The position numbers and the translations under genes were made by a program. Shown here in pieces: positions 46,010-56,075 of a stretch of 64,000 nt of DNA. The stretch's first letter is position 1; the number at the start of each line of letters is the position of its first letter. This DNA comes from Pseudomonas sp. Os17. GTDB lineage: Bacteria > Pseudomonadota > Gammaproteobacteria > Pseudomonadales > Pseudomonadaceae. The notes under the pieces are model-generated. The model did no database searches. It saw only the letters and a list, made by a program, of their open reading frames with translations, and had not been told where the DNA came from. Where the stretch lies: assembly GCF_001547895.1 (NCBI RefSeq), contig NZ_AP014627.1:995501-1059500 (forward strand), read 5' to 3'.

Positions 46010-46984
46010 TTACATCACTCCCGCGCGCAGCAGGTCGTGCATGTTCAAGGCGCCGATCGGCCGGTCTTCCTTGTCCACCACCACCAGGGCGCTGATTTTA
46101 TGGTCTTCCATGATCTTCAGGGCTTCGGCGGCCAGCATATCGGCACGGGCGGTCTTGCCATGAGGGGTCATGACCGAATCGATGGTGGCGTGGTGGATAT
46201 CGATGGCGCGATCCAGGGTGCGGCGCAGGTCGCCGTCGGTGAAGATCCCGGCCAGGCGGCCGTCGGCCTCGAGGATCACGGTCATGCCCAGGCCCTTGCG
46301 GGTCATTTCCATGAGCGCATCCTTGAGCAGGGTGCCCCGTTGCACCTGTGGCAGGTCGTTGCCTTCGTGCATCACGTTCTCGACCTTGAGCAGCAGGCGG
46401 CGGCCCAGGGCGCCTCCAGGATGGGAGAAGGCGAAGTCTTCGGCGGTGAAACCGCGGGCTTCCAGCAGGGCCACGGCCAGGGCGTCGCCCATCACCAGGG
46501 CTGCGGTGGTCGAGGAGGTGGGGGCCAGGTTCAGCGGGCAGGCCTCGTGTTCGACATGCACATTCAGGTTGACGTCGGCGGCCTTGGCCAGCGGCGACTC
46601 GGGGTTGCCGGTCAGGCTGATCAATTGGATGCCCAGGCGCTTGATCAGCGGCAGCAAGGTGACGATTTCGTTGGTGGAGCCGGAGTTAGAGAGGGCCAGG
46701 ATCACGTCGTCGCGGGTGATCATGCCCATGTCGCCGTGGCTGGCTTCGGCCGGATGGACAAAGAAAGCGGTGGTTCCGGTGCTCGCCAGGGTCGCGGCGA
46801 TCTTGTTGCCGATGTGCCCGGACTTGCCCATGCCGACCACGACCACTCGGCCTTTGCTGGCCAGAATCATCTCGCAAGCGCGTACGAAATCTGCGTCGAT
46901 ATGGGGCAGCAAGCCTTCTACGGCCTGAAGTTCGAGGCGGATGGTGCGTTGTGCTGATTGAATCAGGTCGCTGGATTGGCTCAT
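46010..46984 (-). CDS. kdsD: D-arabinose 5-phosphate isomerase KdsD
   Basis: Encodes 324 residues. An N-terminal SIS domain (GRVVVVGMGKSGHIGNKIAATL, AEASHGDMGMI, ALSNSGSTNEI) is followed by two CBS domains (residues about 205-324). It converts ribulose 5-phosphate to arabinose 5-phosphate, the first step to Kdo. The start at 46984 is preferred over one 21 codons upstream. The gene heads the kdsD-kdsC-lptCAB block and is divergent from mlaF. Confidence 0.96.
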   Translation of the reverse strand: MSQSSDLIQSAQRTIRLELQAVEGLLPHIDADFVRACEMILASKGRVVVVGMGKSGHIGNKIAATLASTGTTAFFVHPAEASHGDMGMITRDDVILALSNSGSTNEIVTLLPLIKRLGIQLISLTGNPESPLAKAADVNLNVHVEHEACPLNLAPTSSTTAALVMGDALAVALLEARGFTAEDFAFSHPGGALGRRLLLKVENVMHEGNDLPQVQRGTLLKDALMEMTRKGLGMTVILEADGRLAGIFTDGDLRRTLDRAIDIHHATIDSVMTPHGKTARADMLAAEALKIMEDHKISALVVVDKEDRPIGALNMHDLLRAGVM

Positions 46985-47248
46985 GTCTGAAATCGTATAG
47001 CCCGATGAAAAGGCGGCGATTATAGCGGTAATGAACAAATCCCTCACGCAAGTTCGTCAGCCTTTGTCCGTCCGGTATCAGGATTCCTCCGATTTCGCCT
47101 GTCCTGGACCTGAACGTTCACGGCTTCGGCCTTGGGGGCGTCGTATCAGCAGTGATATAGTTCGCCGCCAGTTCGGCCTGCCCAGGGGCACGTACTCCCG
47201 GCAGGGAGCCAAGCGTCCGAGTGATAGGCTGCATCGCAAGGAGTTTAG

Positions 47249-48058
47249 ATGAGTGCCGATAACGCCTACGCGGTCGAGCTGAAGGGACTGTCCTTCAAGC
47301 GCGGTGCGCGCAGCATTTTCAATAACGTGGATATCCGTATTCCGCGGGGCAAGGTCACCGGCATCATGGGGCCTTCCGGCTGCGGAAAAACCACCCTGTT
47401 GCGCTTGATGGGCATGCAGTTGCGGCCCAGCAGCGGCGAAGTGTGGGTCAACGGCCAGAATCTGCCGACCCTCTCGCGCAGCGATCTGTTCGATGCGCGC
47501 AAGCAAATGGGCGTGCTGTTTCAGAGTGGCGCACTGTTTACCGATCTGGATGTGTTCGAGAACGTGGCTTTTCCGCTGCGGGTGCATACCGAACTGCCGG
47601 ACGAGATGATTCGCGACATTGTCCTGCTCAAGCTGCAGGCGGTGGGCCTGCGTGGTGCCGTCGACCTGATGCCCGACGAGCTGTCCGGCGGCATGAAGCG
47701 TCGGGTCGCCCTGGCCCGGGCCATCGCCCTGGACCCGCAGATTCTCATGTACGACGAACCCTTCGTGGGTCAGGACCCGATCGCCATGGGCGTCCTGGTG
47801 CGGCTGATCCGCCTGCTCAACGATGCCCTGGGCATTACCAGCATCGTGGTGTCCCACGATCTTGCGGAAACCGCGAGCATTGCCGATTACCTCTATTTAG
47901 TCGGTGATGGCCAGGTATTGGGTCAGGGAACTCCTGACGAACTGATGGACTCCGACAATCCGCGTATCCGTCAATTCATGAAGGGGGATCCCGACGGCCC
48001 GGTGCCGTTTCACTTTCCAGCGACGGATTACCGCGCAGATCTTCTGGGGAAGCGCTGA
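47249..48058 (+). CDS. mlaF: Phospholipid ABC transporter ATPase MlaF
   Basis: Encodes 269 residues. Walker A is [18 protein letters not shown], the signature region is [17 protein letters not shown], and Walker B is [14 protein letters not shown]. It powers the Mla retrograde phospholipid pathway (also called Ttg2A in Pseudomonas). AAGGAG lies 7-12 bases ahead of the ATG. It overlaps mlaE by one base (TGATG). Confidence 0.95.
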   Translation: MSADNAYAVELKGLSFKRGARSIFNNVDIRIPRGKVTGIMGPSGCGKTTLLRLMGMQLRPSSGEVWVNGQNLPTLSRSDLFDARKQMGVLFQSGALFTDLDVFENVAFPLRVHTELPDEMIRDIVLLKLQAVGLRGAVDLMPDELSGGMKRRVALARAIALDPQILMYDEPFVGQDPIAMGVLVRLIRLLNDALGITSIVVSHDLAETASIADYLYLVGDGQVLGQGTPDELMDSDNPRIRQFMKGDPDGPVPFHFPATDYRADLLGKR

Positions 48059-48855
48059 TGCGCAAAATATCGCTAATCGAGAGGGTTCGCCTCTTCGGTC
48101 GCTCAGGCATCGATGTCCTGGCGGTACTGGGGCGTTCCACCCTGTTCCTGTTTCACGCGCTGCTGGGACGTGGCGGCATCGGCGGCAGTTTCGGCCTGCT
48201 GATCAAGCAACTGCACTCCGTGGGCGTGATGTCCCTGGTGATCATCGTCGTGTCCGGAGTCTTCATCGGCATGGTGCTGGCGCTGCAGGGCTTCAACATT
48301 CTCTCCAGCTACGGTTCGGAGCAGGCGGTGGGGCAGATGGTCGCCCTGACCCTGTTGCGTGAGCTGGGACCGGTGGTTACCGCGCTGCTGTTTGCCGGTC
48401 GTGCCGGTTCGGCGCTGACTGCCGAGATCGGCAACATGAAATCCACCGAGCAGCTCTCCAGCCTGGAGATGATCGGGGTCGACCCGCTCAAGTACATCAT
48501 CGCGCCACGCCTGTGGGCCGGTTTCATCTCCCTGCCGCTGCTGGCGATGATTTTCAGCGTGGTGGGCATCTGGGGCGGCTCTTGGGTTGCCGTGGACTGG
48601 CTGGGTGTCTATGAAGGTTCCTACTGGTCGAACATGCAGAACAGCGTGACCTTCAGCGGTGACGTACTCAATGGTGTGATCAAGAGTATCGTTTTTGCGT
48701 TTGTAGTGACCTGGATCGCCGTATTCCAAGGCTACGACTGTGAGCCCACCTCAGAGGGGATCAGCCGTGCCACTACCAAGACCGTGGTGTACGCCTCGTT
48801 GGCCGTACTCGGCTTGGACTTTATTCTGACCGCCTTGATGTTTGGAGATTTCTGA
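48058..48855 (+). CDS. mlaE: Phospholipid ABC transporter permease MlaE
   Basis: Encodes 265 residues with five to six membrane helices. The family signature is [30 protein letters not shown] sequence in the middle, followed by [18 protein letters not shown]. MlaE dimers form the inner-membrane channel with MlaF and MlaB, carrying phospholipid to or from the MlaD ring. It overlaps both neighbours by one base. Confidence 0.95.
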   Translation: MRKISLIERVRLFGRSGIDVLAVLGRSTLFLFHALLGRGGIGGSFGLLIKQLHSVGVMSLVIIVVSGVFIGMVLALQGFNILSSYGSEQAVGQMVALTLLRELGPVVTALLFAGRAGSALTAEIGNMKSTEQLSSLEMIGVDPLKYIIAPRLWAGFISLPLLAMIFSVVGIWGGSWVAVDWLGVYEGSYWSNMQNSVTFSGDVLNGVIKSIVFAFVVTWIAVFQGYDCEPTSEGISRATTKTVVYASLAVLGLDFILTALMFGDF

Positions 48856-49322
48856 TGCAAAACCGCACCCTGGAAATCGGTGTCGGCCTTTTCCTGCTGG
48901 CCGGCATCCTGGCTTTGCTGTTGCTTGCCCTGCGAGTCAGTGGCTTGTCTCCGAGCGCAAGCACCGATACCTACAAGCTTTACGCCTACTTCGACAATAT
49001 CGCCGGTTTGACGGTCAGAGCTAAGGTGACCATGGCCGGGGTAACCATCGGCAAGGTCACGGCGATCGATCTGGACCGCGACAGCTTCACCGGTCGGGTC
49101 ACCATGCAACTGGAAAAACGTGTGGATAATCTGCCGACTGACTCCACTGCATCTATCCTGACGGCTGGCCTGTTGGGTGAGAAATACATCGGTATCAGCG
49201 TGGGCGGGGAAGAAGCCTTGCTCAAGGATGGCGGGACCATCCACGACACCCAGTCGTCGCTGGTGCTGGAGGACCTGATCGGTAAATTCCTGCTCAATAC
49301 CGTTAGCAAAGACGCCAAATGA
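48855..49322 (+). CDS. mlaD: Phospholipid-binding MCE protein MlaD
   Basis: Encodes 155 residues: one N-terminal membrane helix (IGVGLFLLAGILALLLLALRVS) and a single MCE domain (YFDNIAGLTVRAKVTMAGVTIGKV, STASILTAGLLGEKYIGISVGG). Six copies form the periplasmic ring with a lipid-conducting pore. It is short and ends with VSKDAK. Confidence 0.95.
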   Translation: MQNRTLEIGVGLFLLAGILALLLLALRVSGLSPSASTDTYKLYAYFDNIAGLTVRAKVTMAGVTIGKVTAIDLDRDSFTGRVTMQLEKRVDNLPTDSTASILTAGLLGEKYIGISVGGEEALLKDGGTIHDTQSSLVLEDLIGKFLLNTVSKDAK

Positions 49323-49333
49323 GGAGTTTTTCG

Positions 49334-49987
49334 ATGATCTCTATCTTGCGACGTGGCCTGTTGGTGCTGCTGGCGGCCCTGCCGTTGCTGGCCAATGCGG
49401 CCGGTGCACCTTCCGCACACGATCTGGTGCAGGACACCACCACCCGCCTGCTGGCGGATCTGGCGGCCAACAAGGAAAAGTACAAGCAAAGCCCGAACGA
49501 TTTCTACAACGCCCTGAACGGCATTGTCGGTCCGGTGGTGGATGCCGACGGCATCTCCCGCAGCATCATGACCGTGAAGTATTCGCGCAAGGCCACACCG
49601 GAGCAGATGGCGCGCTTCCAGGAGAACTTCAAGCGCAGCCTGATGCAGTTCTATGGCAACGCCTTGCTCGAGTACAACAACCAGGGCATCACCGTTTCTC
49701 CGGCCAAGGATGAAAGCGGCACCCGTACCAGCGTGGACATGCAGGTCAAAGGCAACAACGGCGCTATCTATCCGGTGTCCTACACCCTGGAAAAGATCAA
49801 CGACGAGTGGAAAGTGCGTAACGTGATCATCAACGGCATCAACATCGGCAAGCTGTTCCGTGATCAGTTCGCCGACGCCATGCAGCGCAACGGCAACAAC
49901 CTGGACAAGACCATCGACGGCTGGGCCGGCGAAGTGGCCAAGGCCAAGGAAGTCACCGAAGACGCCGCCCATAAGGCTGCACAATGA
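49334..49987 (+). CDS. mlaC: Periplasmic phospholipid-binding protein MlaC
   Basis: Encodes 217 residues. A signal peptide (MISILRRGLLVLLAALPLLANAA) precedes a Ttg2D-type domain with GPVVDADGISRSIMTVKY and NYMRDQF-like positions in INIGKLFRDQFADAM. MlaC shuttles phospholipid between MlaA in the outer membrane and MlaFEDB. A GAGGAG site lies 8-13 bases before the ATG. The last 4 bases overlap mlaB. Confidence 0.94.
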   Translation: MISILRRGLLVLLAALPLLANAAGAPSAHDLVQDTTTRLLADLAANKEKYKQSPNDFYNALNGIVGPVVDADGISRSIMTVKYSRKATPEQMARFQENFKRSLMQFYGNALLEYNNQGITVSPAKDESGTRTSVDMQVKGNNGAIYPVSYTLEKINDEWKVRNVIINGINIGKLFRDQFADAMQRNGNNLDKTIDGWAGEVAKAKEVTEDAAHKAAQ

Positions 49988-50289
49988 GTGAGTCGGCCGT
50001 ACGCCTGGGTGACGCCGGGGAGCTGCTGATCAGCGGTGTGCTGGATTACCGCAGCGGCCCGGGCCTGCGCAAGCAGGGCCTGGCGCTGATCAAGTCGAGC
50101 CCGGGCACCGCCCTGGTGCTCGATTGCTCGGCGGTGGAAAAATCCAGCAGTGTCGGTCTGGCCCTGTTGCTGGCCTTCATTCGCGATGGTCAGGGGCTGG
50201 GCAAGACGGTGAGCGTTCGCGCCCTGCCCGAGGACATGCGGGAAATCGCCGAGGTATCCGGGGTCACCGAGATCCTCCTCCATCCGTAG
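49984..50289 (+). CDS. mlaB: STAS-domain regulator MlaB of the phospholipid transporter
   Basis: Encodes 101 residues, a single STAS domain: GDAGELLISGVLDYRSGPGLRK, then VLDCSAVEKSSSVGLALLLAFI with the typical SSVG loop. MlaB binds MlaF and is needed for activity. It starts within the mlaC stop (ATGA overlap) and is followed by a terminator. Confidence 0.92.
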   Translation: MSESAVRLGDAGELLISGVLDYRSGPGLRKQGLALIKSSPGTALVLDCSAVEKSSSVGLALLLAFIRDGQGLGKTVSVRALPEDMREIAEVSGVTEILLHP

Positions 50290-50307
50290 TAACCCACATC
50301 TATATAG

Positions 50308-50356
50308 AAGCCCCCCGTCAGAGTCCTGCTATGCGGGGTTCGCAGGCGCGGGGCTT
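50308..50356 (+). terminator. Rho-independent terminator after mlaB
   Basis: AAGCCCC and GGGGCTT close an imperfect GC-rich stem with an inner hairpin, followed by six T. It lies 18 bases after the mlaB stop, 50 bases before ibaG. Confidence 0.8.
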
Positions 50357-50406
50357 TTTTGTATGATGTCCGACCCGCGCGCACAGGGCGCCGATTGAGG
50401 TTGAGC

Positions 50407-51934
<1,528 letters not shown>

Positions 51935-51980
51935 TAGCATGACGGGCACAGGGAGGTGCCCACAGCCGAATCTGTTCCAC

Positions 51981-52004
51981 GTCGAGCCTGTCTTCAGGCT
52001 CGAC
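51981..52004 (+). other. Perfect 10-bp inverted repeat between murA and hisG
   Basis: GTCGAGCCTG and CAGGCTCGAC pair around TCTT. No U-run follows. It may terminate murA weakly or shape the hisG leader. Confidence 0.45.
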
Positions 52005-52063
52005 GCATGTCTGGCGCCGTTTGCGTCCGGGCATCAGTCGCCGCAGAAGGACTTACGTTACTC

Positions 52064-52699
52064 ATGTTGACCATCGCACTGTCCAAGGGCCGTATCCTCG
52101 ACGACACGCTGCCGCTTCTGGCTGAAGCGGGCATCGTGCCAACCGAGAATCCGGACAAGAGCCGCAAACTGATCATCCCCACGACTCAGGACGATGTTCG
52201 CCTGCTGATCGTGCGCGCTACCGATGTGCCGACCTATGTCGAGCATGGCGCTGCCGACCTCGGGGTGGCCGGCAAGGACGTCCTGATGGAGTACTCCGGC
52301 CAGGGCCTGTACGAACCACTGGACCTGCAGATTGCCCAGTGCAAGCTGATGACCGCCGGTGCCATTGGCGCTGTCGAACCCAAGGGGCGCCTGCGCGTGG
52401 CCACCAAGTTCGTCAACGTGGCCAAGCGTTACTACGCCGAACAGGGCCGCCAGGTGGACATCATCAAGCTCTACGGCTCGATGGAGCTGGCACCGCTGAT
52501 CGGTCTGGCGGACAAGATCATCGACGTGGTCGACACCGGCAACACCCTGCGGGCCAACGGCCTGGAGCCCCAGGAACTGATCGCCACCATCAGCTCCCGC
52601 CTGGTGGTCAACAAGGCATCGATGAAGATGCAGCACGCCCGTATCCAGGCGTTGATCGACACCCTGCGCAAGGCAGTGGAATCGCGACACCGCGGCTGA
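52064..52699 (+). CDS. hisG: ATP phosphoribosyltransferase HisG, short form
   Basis: Encodes 211 residues, the short HisG without the C-terminal regulatory domain. The N terminus [18 protein letters not shown] and the PRPP-binding [15 protein letters not shown] are typical. It makes the first step of histidine synthesis and should need a HisZ regulatory subunit, which is not in this window. The ATG at 52064 has AAGGA about 13 bases upstream. It heads hisG-hisD-hisC. Confidence 0.95.
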   Translation: MLTIALSKGRILDDTLPLLAEAGIVPTENPDKSRKLIIPTTQDDVRLLIVRATDVPTYVEHGAADLGVAGKDVLMEYSGQGLYEPLDLQIAQCKLMTAGAIGAVEPKGRLRVATKFVNVAKRYYAEQGRQVDIIKLYGSMELAPLIGLADKIIDVVDTGNTLRANGLEPQELIATISSRLVVNKASMKMQHARIQALIDTLRKAVESRHRG

Positions 52700-52751
52700 T
52701 TCACATGCGTGGCCTTGAGCCGCGCCCATCTATCCGCGTCATAGCCAGAAT

Positions 52752-52798
52752 GCTCAGGTGCCCACGCGGATGGCTTGGTAGTCTTGCGGCGCCTGAGC
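52752..52798 (+). other. Long inverted repeat in the hisG-hisD spacer
   Basis: GCTCAGGTGC and GCGCCTGAGC are near-complementary arms around 27 bases. They could fold in the leader of hisD. No run of His codons or U-tract is present, so it is not a classical his attenuator. Confidence 0.35.
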
Positions 52799-52853
52799 TT
52801 TGCAAATCCAAGCTTGCCCTTTTGTGCACTCGCCAATCATTGAGGCCTTCGCT

Positions 52854-54182
52854 ATGACCGCTCCGACTGCAATTCGCCGACTCAACGCTGCCGACCCGGA
52901 TTTCGCCCGTCATCTGGATCATCTGCTGAGCTGGGAAAGTGTCTCTGACGATTCGGTCAATCAGCGGGTGCTGGACATCATCAAGGCCGTGCGCGAGCGC
53001 GGTGACGCGGCGCTGGTGGAGTTCACCCAGCGTTTCGACGGCCTGCAAGTGGCCTCCATGGCCGACCTGATCCTGCCGCGCGAGCGCCTGGAGCTGGCCC
53101 TGACCCGAATCACCGTGGCCCAGCGCGAAGCCCTGGAAAAGGCCGCGGCGCGGGTTCGCAGCTATCACGAGAAACAGAAGCAGGACTCCTGGAGCTACAC
53201 CGAGGCCGACGGCACGGTGCTGGGCCAGAAGGTCACGCCGCTGGACCGCGCCGGCCTGTACGTGCCGGGGGGCAAGGCTTCCTACCCGTCGTCGGTGCTG
53301 ATGAACGCGATCCCGGCCAAGGTGGCGGGCGTGACCGAGGTGGTGATGGTAGTGCCGACCCCGCGCGGCGAGGTCAATGAGCTGGTGCTGGCGGCGGCCT
53401 GCATTGCCGGGGTCGACCGAGTCTTCACCATCGGCGGCGCCCAGGCCGTGGCCGCGCTGGCCTACGGCACCGAAAGCGTGCCCCAGGTGGACAAGGTGGT
53501 CGGCCCGGGCAACATCTATGTGGCCACCGCCAAGCGCCATGTGTTCGGCCAGGTCGGCATCGACATGATCGCCGGTCCGTCGGAGATCCTCGTGGTCTGC
53601 GACGGCCAGACCGATCCGGACTGGATCGCCATGGACCTGTTCTCCCAGGCCGAACACGACGAAGACGCCCAGGCGATCCTGGTCAGCCCGGACGCCGAGT
53701 TCCTGGACAAGGTGGCGGCGAGCATCGCCAAGTTGCTGCCGACCATGGAGCGTGCGGAAATCATCAACACCTCGATCAATGGCCGTGGCGCCCTGATCCA
53801 GGTTCGCGACATGCAGCAAGCCATGGACGTGGCCAACCGCATTGCCCCCGAGCACCTGGAGCTGTCGGTGGCCGACCCGCAAGCCTGGCTGCCGCAGATC
53901 CGCCACGCCGGGGCGATCTTCATGGGCCGTCACACCTCCGAGGCGCTGGGCGATTACTGCGCCGGGCCGAACCACGTGCTACCCACGTCCGGTACTGCAC
54001 GTTTCTCCTCACCGCTGGGGGTGTATGACTTCCAGAAACGCTCGTCGATCATCTTCTGCTCCGAGCAGGGTGCGTCCGAGCTGGGCCGGACCGCCTCGGT
54101 GCTGGCCCGTGGCGAGTCGCTGACCGCCCACGCCCGCAGCGCCGAATACCGCATCGTCGACGACCAAGATCAGGGGCAATGA
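52854..54182 (+). CDS. hisD: Histidinol dehydrogenase HisD
   Basis: Encodes 442 residues. Conserved regions are [50 protein letters not shown] and the zinc-binding stretch with [15 protein letters not shown]; the later [19 protein letters not shown] is also typical. It performs the last two oxidations to L-histidine. The start at 52854 gives a normal N terminus; 18 upstream residues were rejected. Confidence 0.97.
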   Translation: MTAPTAIRRLNAADPDFARHLDHLLSWESVSDDSVNQRVLDIIKAVRERGDAALVEFTQRFDGLQVASMADLILPRERLELALTRITVAQREALEKAAARVRSYHEKQKQDSWSYTEADGTVLGQKVTPLDRAGLYVPGGKASYPSSVLMNAIPAKVAGVTEVVMVVPTPRGEVNELVLAAACIAGVDRVFTIGGAQAVAALAYGTESVPQVDKVVGPGNIYVATAKRHVFGQVGIDMIAGPSEILVVCDGQTDPDWIAMDLFSQAEHDEDAQAILVSPDAEFLDKVAASIAKLLPTMERAEIINTSINGRGALIQVRDMQQAMDVANRIAPEHLELSVADPQAWLPQIRHAGAIFMGRHTSEALGDYCAGPNHVLPTSGTARFSSPLGVYDFQKRSSIIFCSEQGASELGRTASVLARGESLTAHARSAEYRIVDDQDQGQ

Positions 54183-54184
54183 AC

Positions 54185-55237
54185 ATGAGCAAATTCTGGA
54201 GTCCGTTCGTCAAGAACCTGGTGCCCTACGTGCCGGGCGAGCAACCCAAGCTGACCAAGCTGGTCAAGCTCAACACCAACGAAAACCCCTATGGCCCGTC
54301 GCCCAAGGCCCTGGCGGCGATGCAGGCCGAGCTCAACGACAACCTGCGCCTGTATCCCGATCCCAACAGCGACCTGCTCAAGCAGGCGGTGGCCCGCTAT
54401 TACGGGGTGCAGGGCAATCAGGTGTTCCTTGGCAACGGTTCCGACGAAGTCCTGGCGCACATTTTCCATGGCCTGCTGCAGCAGGATAAGCCGCTGCTGT
54501 TCCCGGACATCAGCTACAGCTTCTACCCGGTGTATTGCGGCCTGTACGGCATCGACTACCAGACGGTGCCCCTGGACGAACAGTTCCAGATCCGTGTGGC
54601 CGACTACGCCCAGCCCAACGGCGGGATCATCTTCCCTAACCCGAATGCGCCCACCGGCTGCCTGCTGGCCCTGGACGCGGTGGAGCAGATCCTCCAGGCC
54701 AGCCCGGATTCGGTGGTGGTCGTGGACGAAGCCTATATCGACTTCGGTGGCCAGACTGCCATCAGCCTGGTGGACTGCTATCCCAACCTGCTGGTGACCC
54801 AGACCCTGTCCAAGTCGCGCTCCCTGGCCGGCTTGCGGGTGGGCCTGGCAGTGGGGCATCCGGACCTGATCGAGGCCCTGGAGCGGATCAAGAACAGCTT
54901 CAACTCCTACCCGCTGGATCGCCTGGCCATTGTGGGTGCAGCGGCGGCCTTCGAGGACCGCGAGTACTTTGCCAAGACCTGTCAGCTGGTGATCGAAAGC
55001 CGCGAGTGGGTGGTGGCGCAGTTGCAGGCCAAGGGTTTTGAAGTGCTGCCGTCGGCGGCCAACTTCATCTTTGCCCGCCACCCGCAGCACGACGCAGCCG
55101 GCCTGGCGGCCAAGCTGCGTGAGCAAGGGGTGATCGTGCGTCACTTCAAGCAGGAACGGATCGCCCAATTCCTGCGCATCAGCATCGGCACGCCGGAGCA
55201 GAACCAGGCCCTGATCGACGGGTTGGGGCAGCTTTAA
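54185..55237 (+). CDS. hisC: Histidinol-phosphate aminotransferase HisC
   Basis: Encodes 350 residues of fold-type I PLP enzymes: [27 protein letters not shown], and the PLP lysine in [16 protein letters not shown]. It converts imidazole acetol phosphate to histidinol phosphate. The ATG at 54185 has GGGG about 9 bases upstream; an ATG at 54179 overlapping the hisD stop is also possible. The C terminus is complete, ending [18 protein letters not shown]. It ends the his block here. Confidence 0.95.
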   Translation: MSKFWSPFVKNLVPYVPGEQPKLTKLVKLNTNENPYGPSPKALAAMQAELNDNLRLYPDPNSDLLKQAVARYYGVQGNQVFLGNGSDEVLAHIFHGLLQQDKPLLFPDISYSFYPVYCGLYGIDYQTVPLDEQFQIRVADYAQPNGGIIFPNPNAPTGCLLALDAVEQILQASPDSVVVVDEAYIDFGGQTAISLVDCYPNLLVTQTLSKSRSLAGLRVGLAVGHPDLIEALERIKNSFNSYPLDRLAIVGAAAAFEDREYFAKTCQLVIESREWVVAQLQAKGFEVLPSAANFIFARHPQHDAAGLAAKLREQGVIVRHFKQERIAQFLRISIGTPEQNQALIDGLGQL

Positions 55238-55322
55238 GCCGCAAGCTGCAAATTAGAAGCCCAGAGCCAATGCTTGGAGCCTCTCGCCTGCAGCTACAAG
55301 CTTGCCGCTTGTAGTTGCAGCC
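55236..55322. repeat. Intergenic repeat after hisC, related to the 10283-10350 element
   Basis: Inverted arms AGCCGCAAGCTGCAA and GCTACAAGCTTGCCGCTTGTA occur in the spacer, similar in wording to the element before roxS. It lies between converging hisC and the DUF4198 gene. Confidence 0.5.
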
Positions 55323-55334
55323 CCCCGGCTGCTC

Positions 55335-56063
55335 TCACTCGTGGTGCGGCTCGCCGAGGAAGGTCAGGGAGCTGAACAGGCCGCGTGAAGCCACATCCGG
55401 GTCGTCCTTGAGCGGCACTTCAAGCTCTGCGGCAATCACGTTCAAGCCTTCATTTCTCACCAACACTTGAGCGCGTCCCTGGGCATCGGTTTCGGTGCTC
55501 AGGGTGCTCGGTGCATTGCGGTAGTCGCCGATCAACTTGACCCCAGCCACGGGCTGCCCATCCAGCAGTACCCGCACCGGCAGGCTATTGCCCTGGCCCA
55601 CGGTCAGCGGGTCGACTTCCGGCAGGATCAGCAGCTTGAGCTGTTCCAGCTTTGGCAGCTTCGCCCCCGCTTGATAGATCGCCAGGCTGTACTTGAAGGT
55701 GTGGGTCGAGGCGATGGCCCCCGCAACTTTGCTGCGCCCCTGGTTGACCCAGCGTTTGTCCGCCGTTTGTGACCAGGGACCGTTGTCCAGCACCACGGCC
55801 AGCACCGCCGGTGGCTTGAGTGGTTGCAGGCGCGCATGGTCAGCCAGGCGTTGCACGGTCACTGGAATCATTCTGGCCGCCGCGTCGTAGGCCCAGGCAC
55901 CACTGATCTTCTGGGCCTTGAAGGCGTCGTCTTCGGCGCCGTGGCCGTAGATCACTTCGATATTGCCGCGACGCTGTTCGGTCCACAGACCGTGGGCCGA
56001 GGCCTGGGTTGTACCCAGGGTGGCGAGCAGGCCCAGCAGGGCGATTGATATGAGGTTGTGCAT
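55335..56063 (-). CDS. DUF4198-domain periplasmic protein downstream of a TonB receptor
   Basis: Encodes 242 residues with a signal peptide (MHNLISIALLGLLATLGTTQASA) followed by HGLWTEQR, the typical His-containing mature start of DUF4198 proteins. The C-terminal half is an Ig-like beta domain (LLDGQPVAGVKLIGDYRNAPS, VLVRNEGLNVIAAEL). Such proteins often sit with TonB-dependent receptors and are linked to transition-metal uptake; the precise job is not known to me. It starts 12 bases after the TonB receptor stop and is surely co-transcribed with it. Confidence 0.8.
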   Translation of the reverse strand: MHNLISIALLGLLATLGTTQASAHGLWTEQRRGNIEVIYGHGAEDDAFKAQKISGAWAYDAAARMIPVTVQRLADHARLQPLKPPAVLAVVLDNGPWSQTADKRWVNQGRSKVAGAIASTHTFKYSLAIYQAGAKLPKLEQLKLLILPEVDPLTVGQGNSLPVRVLLDGQPVAGVKLIGDYRNAPSTLSTETDAQGRAQVLVRNEGLNVIAAELEVPLKDDPDVASRGLFSSLTFLGEPHHE

Positions 56064-56075
56064 GGCGATTTCCGG

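Noticed and set aside
52752..52798. Riboswitch or T-box in the hisG-hisD spacer
   Set aside because: The inverted repeat is simple and no conserved T-box core or known aptamer pattern is visible.
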